Below, piece after piece: positions 26,497 to 35,148 of a DNA stretch of 64,000 bases. Under the pieces are notes generated by a model that worked only from the letters and a program-made list of their open reading frames with translations, was not told the origin of the DNA and made no database searches. The DNA is taken from assembly GCF_011493005.1 (NCBI RefSeq), contig NZ_CP049157.1, positions 1,116,001-1,180,000 on the forward strand, given 5' to 3'. Origin of the DNA: Caballeronia sp. SBC1. GTDB lineage: Bacteria; Pseudomonadota; Gammaproteobacteria; Burkholderiales; Burkholderiaceae. Numbering within the stretch: position 1 is the first letter of the stretch; every line of letters starts with the position of its first letter. A program made the translations under genes and the position numbers.

Positions 26497-29400
26497 ACTT
26501 CGGCCAATGGATGCAGGCTCACCGGCGCTCATTGCTGTTCGTGATCGCATTGCTCGCCGTGGCCGGCGCACTGATCGCGTTCCGGCTGCCGATATCGCTG
26601 TTCCCGAACGTAGCGTTCCCGCGCGCCGTTGTCTCCCTCGATGCCGGCGACCGTCCCGCCGAGCAGATGGCGACACTCGTCACCATGCCGGTGGAAGAGG
26701 CCTTGAGGCGAGTGCCCAACGTGCTCGACGTCGAGTCGAAGACGAGCCGCGGGTCCGCCGAGATATCGGTGAACTTCGACTGGGGCACGGACATGGCGCA
26801 GGCCACGCTGCAGGCGCAATCGTCGATCAGCGAGATCCTTGGAACGTTGCCGCAAGGCACGTCGATGCAAGTCCGCCGCATGGACCCGACGGTGTTCCCG
26901 GTGCTTGCCTATAGCCTGACGTCGAAGCAGCAGTCGCTTTCCGCACTGCACGATCTGGCGCAGTTCCAGATGCGGCCGCTGTTGTCGTCGGTGGAAGGGG
27001 TGGCGCGCGTGGACGTGACCGGCGGCGCGACCGACGAGTTCGAAGTGGCCGTGGACCCCGCCCGGCTTTCGGCCTACAAGCTCTCGCTCGCCGATGTATC
27101 AAAGGCGATTGGTGCGAGCAACGTACTGATGGCGACTGGGCGGATCGAGGATCACTACAAGCTCTATCTGGTCATTGCGGACGCGACCATTACCAAGCTC
27201 GACGAGCTGAGGAACGTGGTGGTATTGGCGAAAGGTTCCACGCAAATCCGGCTCGCCGATGTTGCCACGGTGCGCGCAGGCGTCACGCCGCAATGGATGC
27301 GCGTGACGGCCGATGGACAGGACGCGGTGCTCGTCAACATCTACCAGCAGCCGGGTGCGAACAGCGTCGCCATGGCGAAGGCGATCCGCGCGAAGCTGAG
27401 CGCATTTCAGTCGCAGATGCCGCCGGGCGTGCGCCTCGCGAACTGGTACGACCAGAGCGAACTGGTGACTGCAGCGGCGACGAGCGTGCGCGACGCCATC
27501 ATGATCGGCGTAGTGCTCGCCGCGCTGACGCTGTTCGCATTCCTGTGCAATTGGAAGATCACCGCGATCGCGGTGGCGCTCGTGCCGGTCGTGATGGCCG
27601 CGACCATTCTTTTGCTCGATGTGTTCGGCATGGGCTTCAACATCATGACCCTCGGCGGCATGGCAGCGGCGGTGGGCCTGGTGATCGACGACGCGATCGT
27701 GATGATCGAGCACATTATGCGGCGCATGCGCGAGGGTGGCGCGAACGCGTTTCATGGCCGCGTGATGGCAGCCGCGCTCGAATTCACGCGGCCGCTTGCC
27801 GGGTCGTCCGCAGCGACGCTGATTATCTTCGTGCCCCTGGCCTTCTTGTCCGGCGTGACCGGCGCGTTTTTCAAGGCGTTGTCCGTCACCATGGCAAGCG
27901 CGCTCTTCATTTCGTTCATGGTCACGTGGCTCGCCGTGCCCATCCTCTGCGACCGATGGCTCAAACCGAAGGACGCGGAGGAGCACACTGAAACCCGTCT
28001 GGCAACGTGGATGAACACGCGTTACGCAATGTTGATCGGCCGCGTCAGTGCACGGCCGGTGCTCGTCCTGATTGGCCTCGTACCGCTCGTTGTTGTTGCC
28101 GTGTTCGCGTTCACGCGGGTGGGCAGCGGGTTCATGCCGACCATGGACGAAGGTGGTTTTGTACTCGACTATCACACCGAGCCGGGTACATCGATCAGCG
28201 AAACCGACCGGCTGATGAAGCAGGTCGAGGCGATTGTCAGCGCGAATCCGAATGTTGCCACTTACTCGCGGCGAACCGGCGCAGGCTTGGGCGGCGATCT
28301 GAACGAGCCGAACCGGGGAGACTTTTTCGTGCGCCTGAAGTCCGGCAAGCGCGAGCCTATCGAAACCGTGATGGAGGAGATTCGCTCGAAGGTGGAAACG
28401 GACGTGCCCGGGGTCAGTATCGAACTTGCACAGTTGATGGAAGACCTGATCGGCGATCTGACCTCCGTGCCGCAACCTGTGCAGATCAAGATCTACTCCG
28501 ACGACCAGACCACTCTCAACTCGACCGCGCGGAAGGTGGCTGAGGCGATCGGCAAGGTCCAGGGCGTGGTGGACGTGAACGACGGCATCAATCCCGCCGG
28601 CGACGCGCTTGAACTGCACATCCGGCCCGATGCGGCGGCGGCCGAAGGCATGGACCCGCAGAGCATTGCGCAGGCCGTCTCCGACATGGTGCAAGGCAAT
28701 ATTGCCACGCAGTTCCAGAATGGTCCGAAGACGGTTGGCATTCGGGTTCGGGTGGCCGGCGCGCTCGCACTCACCGATACCCAGCTCGGCCAGTTGCTGA
28801 TCCGCGCGCCGGACGGCCATCTGTTCGCGCTGGATCGCGTGGATTCGCGTGTGACCGTGACGGGCCAGCCGGAAGTGAGCCGGGACAACCTGAAGCGTAT
28901 GGTGGCGGTGACGGCGCGTATTGATGGGCGCGATCTGGGTTCGACCATCGCCGACGTGCAGAAGGTGCTCGCTACGACCAATCTGCTGCCCACGGGCGTG
29001 TATTACGAACTAGGCGGCTTGTTTAAACAGCAGCAGATTGCCTTCAAGGGTTTGATGACCGTGTTCGGCGCGGCCGTCGCGCTGGTATTTGGCTTGCTGT
29101 TGTTTCTCTACGAACGTTTTCGCATTGCGCTAGCCGTGCTTGCCATGCCCTTGCTGGCGACCGGAGCGGTGTTTGTCGGCCTGTGGGTCACCGGCATAGA
29201 GCTCAACATTTCCGCGATGATGGGCATGACGATGATCATCGGCATTGTCACGGAGGTCGCGATCTTCTATGTATCGGAGTTGCAAGGGTTGATGCGGGAT
29301 GAAGGGATGCCGCTTGACCGGGCGTTGATAGAAGCGGGCCGAAATCGCTTGCGGCCGATTGCCATGACGACCATTGCGGCCATTCTTGCTTTGCTGCCGC

Positions 29401-29549
29401 TGGCGTTTGCACTGGGCCAGGGATCGGCCATGCAGCAGCCACTGGCGGTAGCGATCATTTCCGGCTTGATCGTGCAGTTGCCGCTGGTGCTGCTGCTGTT
29501 GCCGGTATTGCTGCAGTTGTTGATGCGACCGCGGCGCGGAAAGCAATAA
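26493..29549 (+). CDS. RND-family efflux permease
   Basis: 1018 aa, the normal length of an HAE1-type RND transporter with about 12 membrane segments and two large periplasmic loops. Helix 4 carries GLVIDDAIVMIEHIMRRM, containing the Asp-Asp pair of the proton relay, and helix 10/11 has the pseudo-repeat GMTMIIGIVTEVAIFYVSE with a Glu in place of the usual Asn. Proton-driven export of hydrophobic or cationic toxic compounds is expected. The adjacent PmrAB-like system and box suggest envelope-stress control. Substrate range cannot be read from sequence. Confidence 0.92.
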   Translation: MNFGQWMQAHRRSLLFVIALLAVAGALIAFRLPISLFPNVAFPRAVVSLDAGDRPAEQMATLVTMPVEEALRRVPNVLDVESKTSRGSAEISVNFDWGTDMAQATLQAQSSISEILGTLPQGTSMQVRRMDPTVFPVLAYSLTSKQQSLSALHDLAQFQMRPLLSSVEGVARVDVTGGATDEFEVAVDPARLSAYKLSLADVSKAIGASNVLMATGRIEDHYKLYLVIADATITKLDELRNVVVLAKGSTQIRLADVATVRAGVTPQWMRVTADGQDAVLVNIYQQPGANSVAMAKAIRAKLSAFQSQMPPGVRLANWYDQSELVTAAATSVRDAIMIGVVLAALTLFAFLCNWKITAIAVALVPVVMAATILLLDVFGMGFNIMTLGGMAAAVGLVIDDAIVMIEHIMRRMREGGANAFHGRVMAAALEFTRPLAGSSAATLIIFVPLAFLSGVTGAFFKALSVTMASALFISFMVTWLAVPILCDRWLKPKDAEEHTETRLATWMNTRYAMLIGRVSARPVLVLIGLVPLVVVAVFAFTRVGSGFMPTMDEGGFVLDYHTEPGTSISETDRLMKQVEAIVSANPNVATYSRRTGAGLGGDLNEPNRGDFFVRLKSGKREPIETVMEEIRSKVETDVPGVSIELAQLMEDLIGDLTSVPQPVQIKIYSDDQTTLNSTARKVAEAIGKVQGVVDVNDGINPAGDALELHIRPDAAAAEGMDPQSIAQAVSDMVQGNIATQFQNGPKTVGIRVRVAGALALTDTQLGQLLIRAPDGHLFALDRVDSRVTVTGQPEVSRDNLKRMVAVTARIDGRDLGSTIADVQKVLATTNLLPTGVYYELGGLFKQQQIAFKGLMTVFGAAVALVFGLLLFLYERFRIALAVLAMPLLATGAVFVGLWVTGIELNISAMMGMTMIIGIVTEVAIFYVSELQGLMRDEGMPLDRALIEAGRNRLRPIAMTTIAAILALLPLAFALGQGSAMQQPLAVAIISGLIVQLPLVLLLLPVLLQLLMRPRRGKQ

Positions 29550-29551
29550 AA

Positions 29552-29587
29552 CAAGGGGCGCTGGACCAGCGCCCCTTGTCAGGTTTT
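29552..29587 (+). terminator. Strong intrinsic terminator after the RND operon
   Basis: ACAAGGGGCGCTGG and CCAGCGCCCCTTGT are perfect complements separated by one base, so the hairpin closes with a small loop inside the GC core. The stem lies three bases after the RND stop and is followed by TTTT at 29584-29587. It may also serve the convergent DUF4148 gene. Confidence 0.85.
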
Positions 29588-29636
29588 GACAAACGTCAGC
29601 CGCGGGACTTTCATCCCGCTTGGCACAAGACTTTGC

Positions 29637-29954
29637 TCAGTGATGCGAGAAAAGGGATTCTCGCGGCACCAGCGGAATGACGTTGCTTGACTGGCTCGAT
29701 CCGTAGGTCGAGGAACCGTATGCGTTGTTTGTGTCGCTGCCTTGTTGATCTGCGCGGAGCGTCGTATTCGAAGCGGCGTCCTGACTCGCCGGGTAGTGCG
29801 TTTTCGACGGGGGAACCGTTCCTTGTTGTTCAGCGTTAATCAGATCGGCGCGGACTTGTGCGCGGGTGACCGCTTCGTTCGCGGTCTGCGCGAACGAAGC
29901 GAGCGGAAGCGTCAGCGCCGAGGCGGCGAGCAACTTCAATACGAGCGATTTCAT
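29637..29954 (-). CDS. DUF4148-family exported protein
   Basis: 105 aa from the ATG at 29954 with AGGAG nine bases upstream. A signal peptide (LLAASALTLPLASFAQ) precedes the DUF4148 core TRAQVRADLINAEQQGTVP and YPASQDAASNT, a small periplasmic family expanded in Burkholderia. The C-terminal half is Ser/Gly/Asn-rich (NAYGSSTYGSSQSSN) and probably disordered. Function unknown. Convergent with the RND operon. Confidence 0.85.
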   Translation of the reverse strand: MKSLVLKLLAASALTLPLASFAQTANEAVTRAQVRADLINAEQQGTVPPSKTHYPASQDAASNTTLRADQQGSDTNNAYGSSTYGSSQSSNVIPLVPRESLFSHH

Positions 29955-30137
29955 GATGTGTTCTCCTGGAATAAGAGGTCGTCCGTCATATCCGGACATG
30001 GGATGGCTACATCGCGAAAGGTGTTAAAATCAACGCCTCGTCAACCGCAATGCATGCTTCCAGATTACGCAGTTATCCTTAACATATCCTTATCTGGAAG
30101 CTGACAGTTTTAGCAATGTGACCAGCGTCGTAAAGTC

Positions 30138-30154
30138 TTTAAGCATCGCTTAAG
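30138..30154 (+). promoter_or_regulatory. PmrA/QseB-type box upstream of the DUF4118 gene
   Basis: TTTAAG (30138-30143), CATCG, CTTAAG (30149-30154) matches the YTTAAK-N5-YTTAAK pattern, about 80 bases before the DUF4118 start. A weaker copy, CTTAAC-N5-CTTATC, lies at 30078-30094. Neither has been shown to bind anything; the call rests on likeness to the box at 23923. Confidence 0.6.
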
Positions 30155-30234
30155 CTTGTGCATGTCACACTGTCTGTAACTGTGTGTAATAATCCATCCC
30201 CGTCCTGGCTATTTCCCTGACACAAACCGCATTA

Positions 30235-30966
30235 ATGAATATTCAAAACGCCCGCCGCTGGGCGCCTCGAGGCAAGCGAGTGTGGCTGATGAGCGCGCTT
30301 GCGCTTTGTGTCGCAAGCGGGGTCAGGCTCGCCTTGCACCCATTCCTGGGGCCGGTCATGCCGGGTGTCGCCTTCTGCATAGCGGCGGCAATGGTCGAAT
30401 ACTTCTTTGGGCTCATCCCTTCGCTGACGGTAATGCTGCTTGGACTGGGCATTGCCGATTTCCTGTTCGTGCCACCTTACGGTGAGATTGCAGTCGTCAA
30501 TCGTGCAGACGTCATGCTGGCGATTTCGTACCCGCTCGTCACGCTGTCGACCATCACCCTTATCGAGCGGCTGCGGCGCGCGCAATTCCGCACGGAAATG
30601 ATCGCGGCAGTGGCGCTTTCACGCTATGAAATGCTGCTGCGCGCCGATAATGAACGTGCGCTGTCGCGCCGGGCGGTGGACGAAACGCATCGGCTGGTGC
30701 GGCATCTTCCGCATTACCACGACGCCATCATCTTGCTGCAGGCGGTCGATCGCAATGCGGCGCAAGGCGCTAAGGAAATGGCGCCGGGGCGGCTTTTTGC
30801 CAGTGCGCATCCCGACGATATCGAACGGCTTCAGCGCGGTTTGCAACCGGGACGGCATCGCGTGCGCCTGGGTTCGGGCGACGGCATGCATAAACTCGTG
30901 GAATGCATTTGCGAGCGCTTTACCACGCACGCCGGTGAGTTTCTGATCTTGCGCAGGGTTGATTAG
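30235..30966 (+). CDS. DUF4118 membrane protein (KdpD-like transmembrane domain)
   Basis: 243 aa. The first 110 residues form three or four hydrophobic segments of the DUF4118 type found in KdpD and other kinases (LGPVMPGVAFCIAAAMVEYFFG, then LGIADFLFVPPYGEIAV; quoted in part). The rest is a soluble PAS-like or degenerate signalling region without a histidine kinase core. The next gene starts at its stop codon. Together with the upstream PmrA-type box this suggests membrane sensing under the same two-component system, which is inference. Confidence 0.7.
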   Translation: MNIQNARRWAPRGKRVWLMSALALCVASGVRLALHPFLGPVMPGVAFCIAAAMVEYFFGLIPSLTVMLLGLGIADFLFVPPYGEIAVVNRADVMLAISYPLVTLSTITLIERLRRAQFRTEMIAAVALSRYEMLLRADNERALSRRAVDETHRLVRHLPHYHDAIILLQAVDRNAAQGAKEMAPGRLFASAHPDDIERLQRGLQPGRHRVRLGSGDGMHKLVECICERFTTHAGEFLILRRVD

Positions 30967-30967
30967 C

Positions 30968-31858
30968 GTGACAAAGGAAACGCCCGCGTTGAACGCGTCG
31001 ACCTTCTACTCCGGCAGCGACCATGCAGTCCTGATGCTGCACGGCCTGTCCAGCTCACCGCTCGAAATGCGCCATCTCGCGCGCTACTTGAATAGCGAAG
31101 GGCTCACCACGTGCGCACCCAACCTCCACGGTTACAGCGCGGGCACGCCGGAATTACGCATGGAAGCGTGGGTTGCGGCCGCGGTTCGGGAATTCGACGC
31201 GCTGAGCGCCCGTTACCCGCGTGTATCCGTGTGCGGCCTTTCCATGGGCGCAACGCTCGCACTGGCGCTCCTGCGTGAGCGGCCCAGCGCGCAGGCTATC
31301 GTGCTGCTGTCCGTCACGCTCGACTACGACGGCTGGGCCATGCCGTGGTATCGCTTCCTGCTCGGCTGGGCCTATTACACGCCGTTGCGCAATCGCTGGC
31401 GGTATCGCGAGGAAGCGCCGTTCGGGCTGCGCAACGAGGCGTTGCGTGCGAAGGTCGGCCGCGCAATGCAGCGCAACGACTTGAGCGAAGTCGGCCCGTC
31501 GAGCATCTCGCTTCCCGCGCTGCACGAGGCCAGCCGTCTTGCCGCGAGCGTGAAAAAGTCGCTGGCCGCGCTCAAGAACGATTGCCTGCTGATCCATGCG
31601 ATCGACGACGAGACGTCCAGCCCGCGCAACGCGCAATTCGTTGCGTCGAACATGGGTTCGACGGTTCTGCGCACCATCTATCTCGACGATTCGTACCACA
31701 TGATCACCTCCGACAACGAGCGGGAAATCGTTGCCCGCGAGACAGCCGTGTTCCTCAAGGAAAGCGAAGCTGCCAGTAGCGCCGAAGGTGGCGCGAAGCC
31801 CGTGGTATCCAAGGCGCTGGCCCGTCGCCTCCGGCAGATGGCGGCTATCGGCAAATAA
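30968..31858 (+). CDS. Alpha/beta hydrolase (carboxylesterase/monoacylglycerol lipase-like)
   Basis: 296 aa from a GTG at 30968, just after the stop of the DUF4118 gene; a TTG at 30959 in the same frame is the alternative. The hydrolase fold is clear: MLHGLSSSPLEMRHLARYL is the oxyanion region, CGLSMGATLALA the nucleophile elbow (GxSxG), DCLLIHAIDDETSSP the acid, and DDSYHMITSDNE the catalytic histidine. This pattern is that of Est30-type carboxylesterases. No signal peptide. Likely cotranscribed with the DUF4118 gene. Confidence 0.82.
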   Translation: MTKETPALNASTFYSGSDHAVLMLHGLSSSPLEMRHLARYLNSEGLTTCAPNLHGYSAGTPELRMEAWVAAAVREFDALSARYPRVSVCGLSMGATLALALLRERPSAQAIVLLSVTLDYDGWAMPWYRFLLGWAYYTPLRNRWRYREEAPFGLRNEALRAKVGRAMQRNDLSEVGPSSISLPALHEASRLAASVKKSLAALKNDCLLIHAIDDETSSPRNAQFVASNMGSTVLRTIYLDDSYHMITSDNEREIVARETAVFLKESEAASSAEGGAKPVVSKALARRLRQMAAIGK

Positions 31859-31930
31859 AGCCTGGGCGACAGCCCACAGCGGCGCCGAAGCTTTCAAAAC
31901 AATTTTTGGTAACTGAACGCTCCGCGCGCG

Positions 31931-31947
31931 GATAAGCGTCGCTTAAG
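31931..31947 (+). promoter_or_regulatory. Possible third PmrA/QseB-type box
   Basis: GATAAG (31931-31936), CGTCG, CTTAAG (31942-31947) keeps one perfect half-site and the N5 spacing of the boxes at 23923 and 30138; the second half deviates at two positions. It lies 190 bases upstream of the small membrane protein gene at 32140. Confidence 0.4.
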
Positions 31948-32139
31948 CATGTCCCGCGCACTCTATGCGCAGCGTTGGCTCGGTCGGACGTGCGGTGGCC
32001 GGTTTTCGCTGGATAACGGCAGCGCCTCATGACCGCATTCCGCGTTGCCGAACGACATGGACGCCGCATCGGATGGACGCGGAGCCCTGTTCGAGATTGA
32101 AACCAAAATCCGCTTGGCGCGAGCCCGGAGAGACTGTTT

Positions 32140-32496
32140 ATGCAAACCACCCTGTCAATCGCATTGCGGGCCCATGCCGTGCTCTTGTCGGCGTCGGTGG
32201 CGGCGCTGACGGCGGCATGCCTTTGCATCGTCTTGTTGCTGCACCTGCCGTTGGACGATCCGGGCACGTTCGGACTCAGGGCGACGGTGTTCAGCATAGC
32301 AGTGCTCGGTGTGCTGTTTTTGCGGCATAAGGCACGCTGTGCGTTCAGGGCCGCCCTACAGAAACGCCAGATCCGGTTAAGCGACGTCAACGCGAACGGT
32401 ATTTCTATCAGCGACGACTGCCCGGACGCGTGGCTTGTTCAGATGTACGCGGAGCTCTGTCCGGCGGCGGCGCGTCGACAGATCACGTCCAGGTAA
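32140..32496 (+). CDS. Small two-helix membrane protein of unknown function
   Basis: 118 aa. Two hydrophobic segments (about residues 10-36 and 46-62) are followed by a soluble tail with ISISDDCPDAWLVQMYAELC. I do not recognise the family. It is separated from its neighbours by more than 140 bases on each side. Coding is supported by codon pattern and the compact two-helix layout, but the start and reality are less certain than for its neighbours. Confidence 0.6.
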   Translation: MQTTLSIALRAHAVLLSASVAALTAACLCIVLLLHLPLDDPGTFGLRATVFSIAVLGVLFLRHKARCAFRAALQKRQIRLSDVNANGISISDDCPDAWLVQMYAELCPAAARRQITSR

Positions 32497-32638
32497 TGCG
32501 CGTAGTGCACATACTGCGCATGCGACGTGCATTGCCCGAAGACGGTTGACTGACGGCGTTACAAACCCTTCGCCAATCGACCGTCATTTTGTTCAAGGCA
32601 GGGGTGGTGGACACACACCACGGCGGCCCAGCCTGCGC

Positions 32639-32959
32639 TCAAAAATAGTGGCAGACGTAGTCGACGGTTTCAATCACTTCGATCTCGAAGCTGGTGTTGC
32701 CCGGCACGGTGATGGACTCGCCAGCGCCGTATTCACGCCACGCTTCTTCTCCCGGATTACGCACGCGGCATCGTCCGGCATTGACGTCGATCTGTTCCGG
32801 CGCTTGCGTCGAGAACGTCAGCAGGGCCGGGAAAATGACGCCTAGCGTCTTGCGCGTGCCATCGGCAAGCAGGATGGTATGCGAGACACATTTGCCATCG
32901 AAGTAAATGTTCGCGTGCTTGATGATCGAGACGTTGTCGAATTGTGCGGTCGTTGTCAT
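32639..32959 (-). CDS. ppnP: Pyrimidine/purine nucleoside phosphorylase PpnP
   Basis: 106 aa, the normal length of the DUF1255/PpnP cupin family, which phosphorolyses several ribonucleosides to base and ribose-1-phosphate. Recognisable blocks are [34 protein letters not shown] and [11 protein letters not shown], ending in DYVCHYF. A stand-alone gene in this window. Confidence 0.92.
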   Translation of the reverse strand: MTTTAQFDNVSIIKHANIYFDGKCVSHTILLADGTRKTLGVIFPALLTFSTQAPEQIDVNAGRCRVRNPGEEAWREYGAGESITVPGNTSFEIEVIETVDYVCHYF

Positions 32960-33151
32960 GCGTGGAAATTCCTATGGTCCGGTTTGTTGGCCAACGGCAT
33001 GGGGCTCAGGCCGTTGGCACGATGATCTGTCGGATCGGCATGGCCGAACCTTGAAGCGTGGTTTGTTGCCCCGCAAAACATAGTCATTATTCTGCAGCTT
33101 GGCAATGGTTCCGTGCGTGCGCCGTGCGCCCGGCCGGCCGGCGCGGAAACA

Positions 33152-33661
33152 CTAGATAGGGAAACTGGTTGTTGACAGGATTTCCTTCAGGACCATGAAG
33201 GTCCTGACCTGGCGCACACCGGGCAAGTACAACAACTGCTCGGCATGCAGGCGGTTGAAGCTCTCGCTGTCGCGCGTGCGTACCAGCATGAAGCAGTCGA
33301 ACTCACCCGTCACAATGTGGCACTCCATGCATCCCGAGACCTTTTGCGCGGCTTTCTCGAACGCGGCGAAAGACTCGGGCGTGGAGCGATCCAGCACCAC
33401 GCCGATGATCATCAGCATGCCCGCGTTGAGCTTCTTCGGGTCCAGCAATGCGACCGTCCCCCGAATCAGGCCCGCTTGTTTAAGCCGTTCTACGCGACGT
33501 AAACACGCTGGCGCGCTCAGGTTCACCTTGGCCGCAAGCGCAACATTGGAAATAGAGGCGTCGCGCTGAAGCAGCCTGAGGATTGCGCGGTCGACGCGGT
33601 CCAGCTCGGTGCCCGACTGATCGCTTTCTCGCGATCCAGCACGAACTTTTGTTGCGCTCAT
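33152..33661 (-). CDS. acdR: Lrp/AsnC regulator of ACC deaminase (AcdR)
   Basis: 169 aa. N-terminal helix-turn-helix (LDRVDRAILRLLQRDASISN, then SAPACLRRVERLKQAGLIRG) and C-terminal RAM ligand domain (CMECHIVTGEFDCFMLVRTRD). It is divergent from acdS, the arrangement known for AcdR/AcdS in Pseudomonas and Burkholderia, where AcdR activates acdS in response to ACC. An AT-rich inverted repeat lies between the two genes. Confidence 0.88.
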   Translation of the reverse strand: MSATKVRAGSRESDQSGTELDRVDRAILRLLQRDASISNVALAAKVNLSAPACLRRVERLKQAGLIRGTVALLDPKKLNAGMLMIIGVVLDRSTPESFAAFEKAAQKVSGCMECHIVTGEFDCFMLVRTRDSESFNRLHAEQLLYLPGVRQVRTFMVLKEILSTTSFPI

Positions 33662-33716
33662 AGCTATTCCTCCACACGTTAATTACGCCGGTTGGCCATT
33701 CAATCATTAGGAATTA

Positions 33717-33734
33717 AATAAATGACAATTTATT
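33717..33734. promoter_or_regulatory. Inverted repeat in the acdR-acdS control region
   Basis: AATAAAT (33717-33723) and ATTTATT (33728-33734) are perfect inverted repeats with a four-base gap in an AT-rich island 88 bases before acdS. Lrp-type regulators favour such sites. Likely AcdR operator or overlapping promoter element. Confidence 0.55.
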
Positions 33735-33821
33735 CGCAACCCTGCTTCAGCCAAAGTTTTTTACCATACTTCTCATCGACGCAAATTAATGCGACGACTT
33801 GGCTGATCATCGGAGCGACAC

Positions 33822-34838
33822 ATGAACCTCAAGAAATTTCCCCGTCACGCGCTCACTTTCGGACCGACACCGATCCAGCCGCTCGCACGGCTGTCTGAAC
33901 ATCTTGGCGGCAAGGTCGAGCTCTATGCCAAGCGCGAAGACTGCAACAGCGGCCTCGCATTCGGCGGCAATAAAACCCGCAAGCTCGAATACCTGATCCC
34001 CGAAGCGATCGCACAAGGCTGCGACACGCTGGTCTCCATCGGTGGGATTCAGTCGAACCAGACGCGTCAGGTTGCGGCCGTTGCGGCTCACCTCGGCATG
34101 AAATGCGTGCTGGTGCAGGAAAACTGGGTGAACTACTCGGACGCGGTGTATGACCGCGTTGGCAATATCCAGATGTCGCGGATCATGGGCGCGGACGTGC
34201 GCCTGGTTGCGGACGGTTTCGACATCGGCTTTCGCAAGAGCTGGGAAGATGCATTGGAAGATGTCCGGAAGGCGGGCGGCAAGCCTTACGCGATTCCCGC
34301 CGGTTGTTCGGACCATCCGCTAGGTGGCCTGGGCTTCGTGGGTTTTGCGGAAGAAGTGCGCCAGCAGGAAGCGGAGCTTGGTTTCAAGTTCGACTACGTG
34401 GTGGTGTGTTCGGTCACGGGCAGCACGCAGGCGGGCATGGTCGTAGGCTTCGCAGCAGATGGACGCGCGGATCGGGTGATAGGTATTGATGCATCGGCCA
34501 AGCCTGAAAAAACCCGTGAGCAGATCCACCGGATCGCGCGGCAAACGGCTGAGCAAGTAGAGCTGGGACGTGACATCACGTTGAGCGATATCGTGCTCGA
34601 TGAACGGTATGGCGGTCCCGAATACGGCTTGCCGAACGAAGGCACGCTTGAGGCTATCCGCCTGTGCGCGAAACTGGAAGGCGTGTTGACCGATCCCGTG
34701 TACGAAGGCAAGTCGATGCACGGCATGATCGATAAGGTGAAGCGCGGTGAGTTCCCGGAAGGCTCGAAGGTGCTGTATGCGCATCTTGGCGGCGTGCCGG
34801 CGTTGAACGCTTATAGCTTCCTGTTTCGCGAGGGTTGA
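33822..34838 (+). CDS. acdS: 1-aminocyclopropane-1-carboxylate deaminase
   Basis: 338 aa, the full length for AcdS, a PLP enzyme that opens ACC, the plant ethylene precursor, to 2-oxobutyrate and ammonia. Residues that separate true ACC deaminases from D-cysteine desulfhydrases are all present: Lys51 (GGNKTRK), Ser78 (GIQSNQTRQ), Tyr294 and Glu295 (VYEGKSMHG) and Leu322 ([11 protein letters not shown]). Cytoplasmic. Divergent from its regulator gene. The gene implies contact with plants, common in Paraburkholderia and Caballeronia. Confidence 0.97.
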   Translation: MNLKKFPRHALTFGPTPIQPLARLSEHLGGKVELYAKREDCNSGLAFGGNKTRKLEYLIPEAIAQGCDTLVSIGGIQSNQTRQVAAVAAHLGMKCVLVQENWVNYSDAVYDRVGNIQMSRIMGADVRLVADGFDIGFRKSWEDALEDVRKAGGKPYAIPAGCSDHPLGGLGFVGFAEEVRQQEAELGFKFDYVVVCSVTGSTQAGMVVGFAADGRADRVIGIDASAKPEKTREQIHRIARQTAEQVELGRDITLSDIVLDERYGGPEYGLPNEGTLEAIRLCAKLEGVLTDPVYEGKSMHGMIDKVKRGEFPEGSKVLYAHLGGVPALNAYSFLFREG

Positions 34839-35148
34839 ACGGGTGAATGCGTGGACGGGACGCCTCTGATGCGGAGCGTTTCGTTCGCGGCTACTGTCGT
34901 GGGGACATAACGGCCCGTTCGGTACGTGCCGATCAGGCCATTCATTGATGACCAAGAAATCTGCACCGACCCCGGAAGCACCCGCTGGACCCAAACGCTG
35001 TCCCGCTCTTCAGCTTGTTCCGGGAGGGCGTCAATAACGTGAGCAGTCGATGGAATAGACACCGAAGGTGAGGTGTTGTGAAAGTGCAGCCGAGACAGAC
35101 CGGAGAACCGGTAATGGCTGCAATCACTCCACACTTACGGGTTTCATC
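34839..35148. other. Intergenic region between acdS and the superoxide dismutase gene
   Basis: About 310 bases. No convincing gene on either strand; the minus-strand open frame here overlaps acdS and has no protein-like pattern. It should contain the superoxide dismutase promoter. No clear terminator hairpin with a T-run is seen after acdS. Confidence 0.4.

Noticed and set aside
27099..28820. A 573-codon minus-strand open frame
   Set aside because: Entirely antisense to the RND permease, with His/Arg-rich composition and no recognisable protein pattern.
34811..35134. A minus-strand open frame filling the gap between acdS and the superoxide dismutase gene
   Set aside because: It overlaps the acdS 3' end, has no ribosome-binding site or family pattern. 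A 29-codon plus-strand frame starting near 34948 was also dropped as too short to support.
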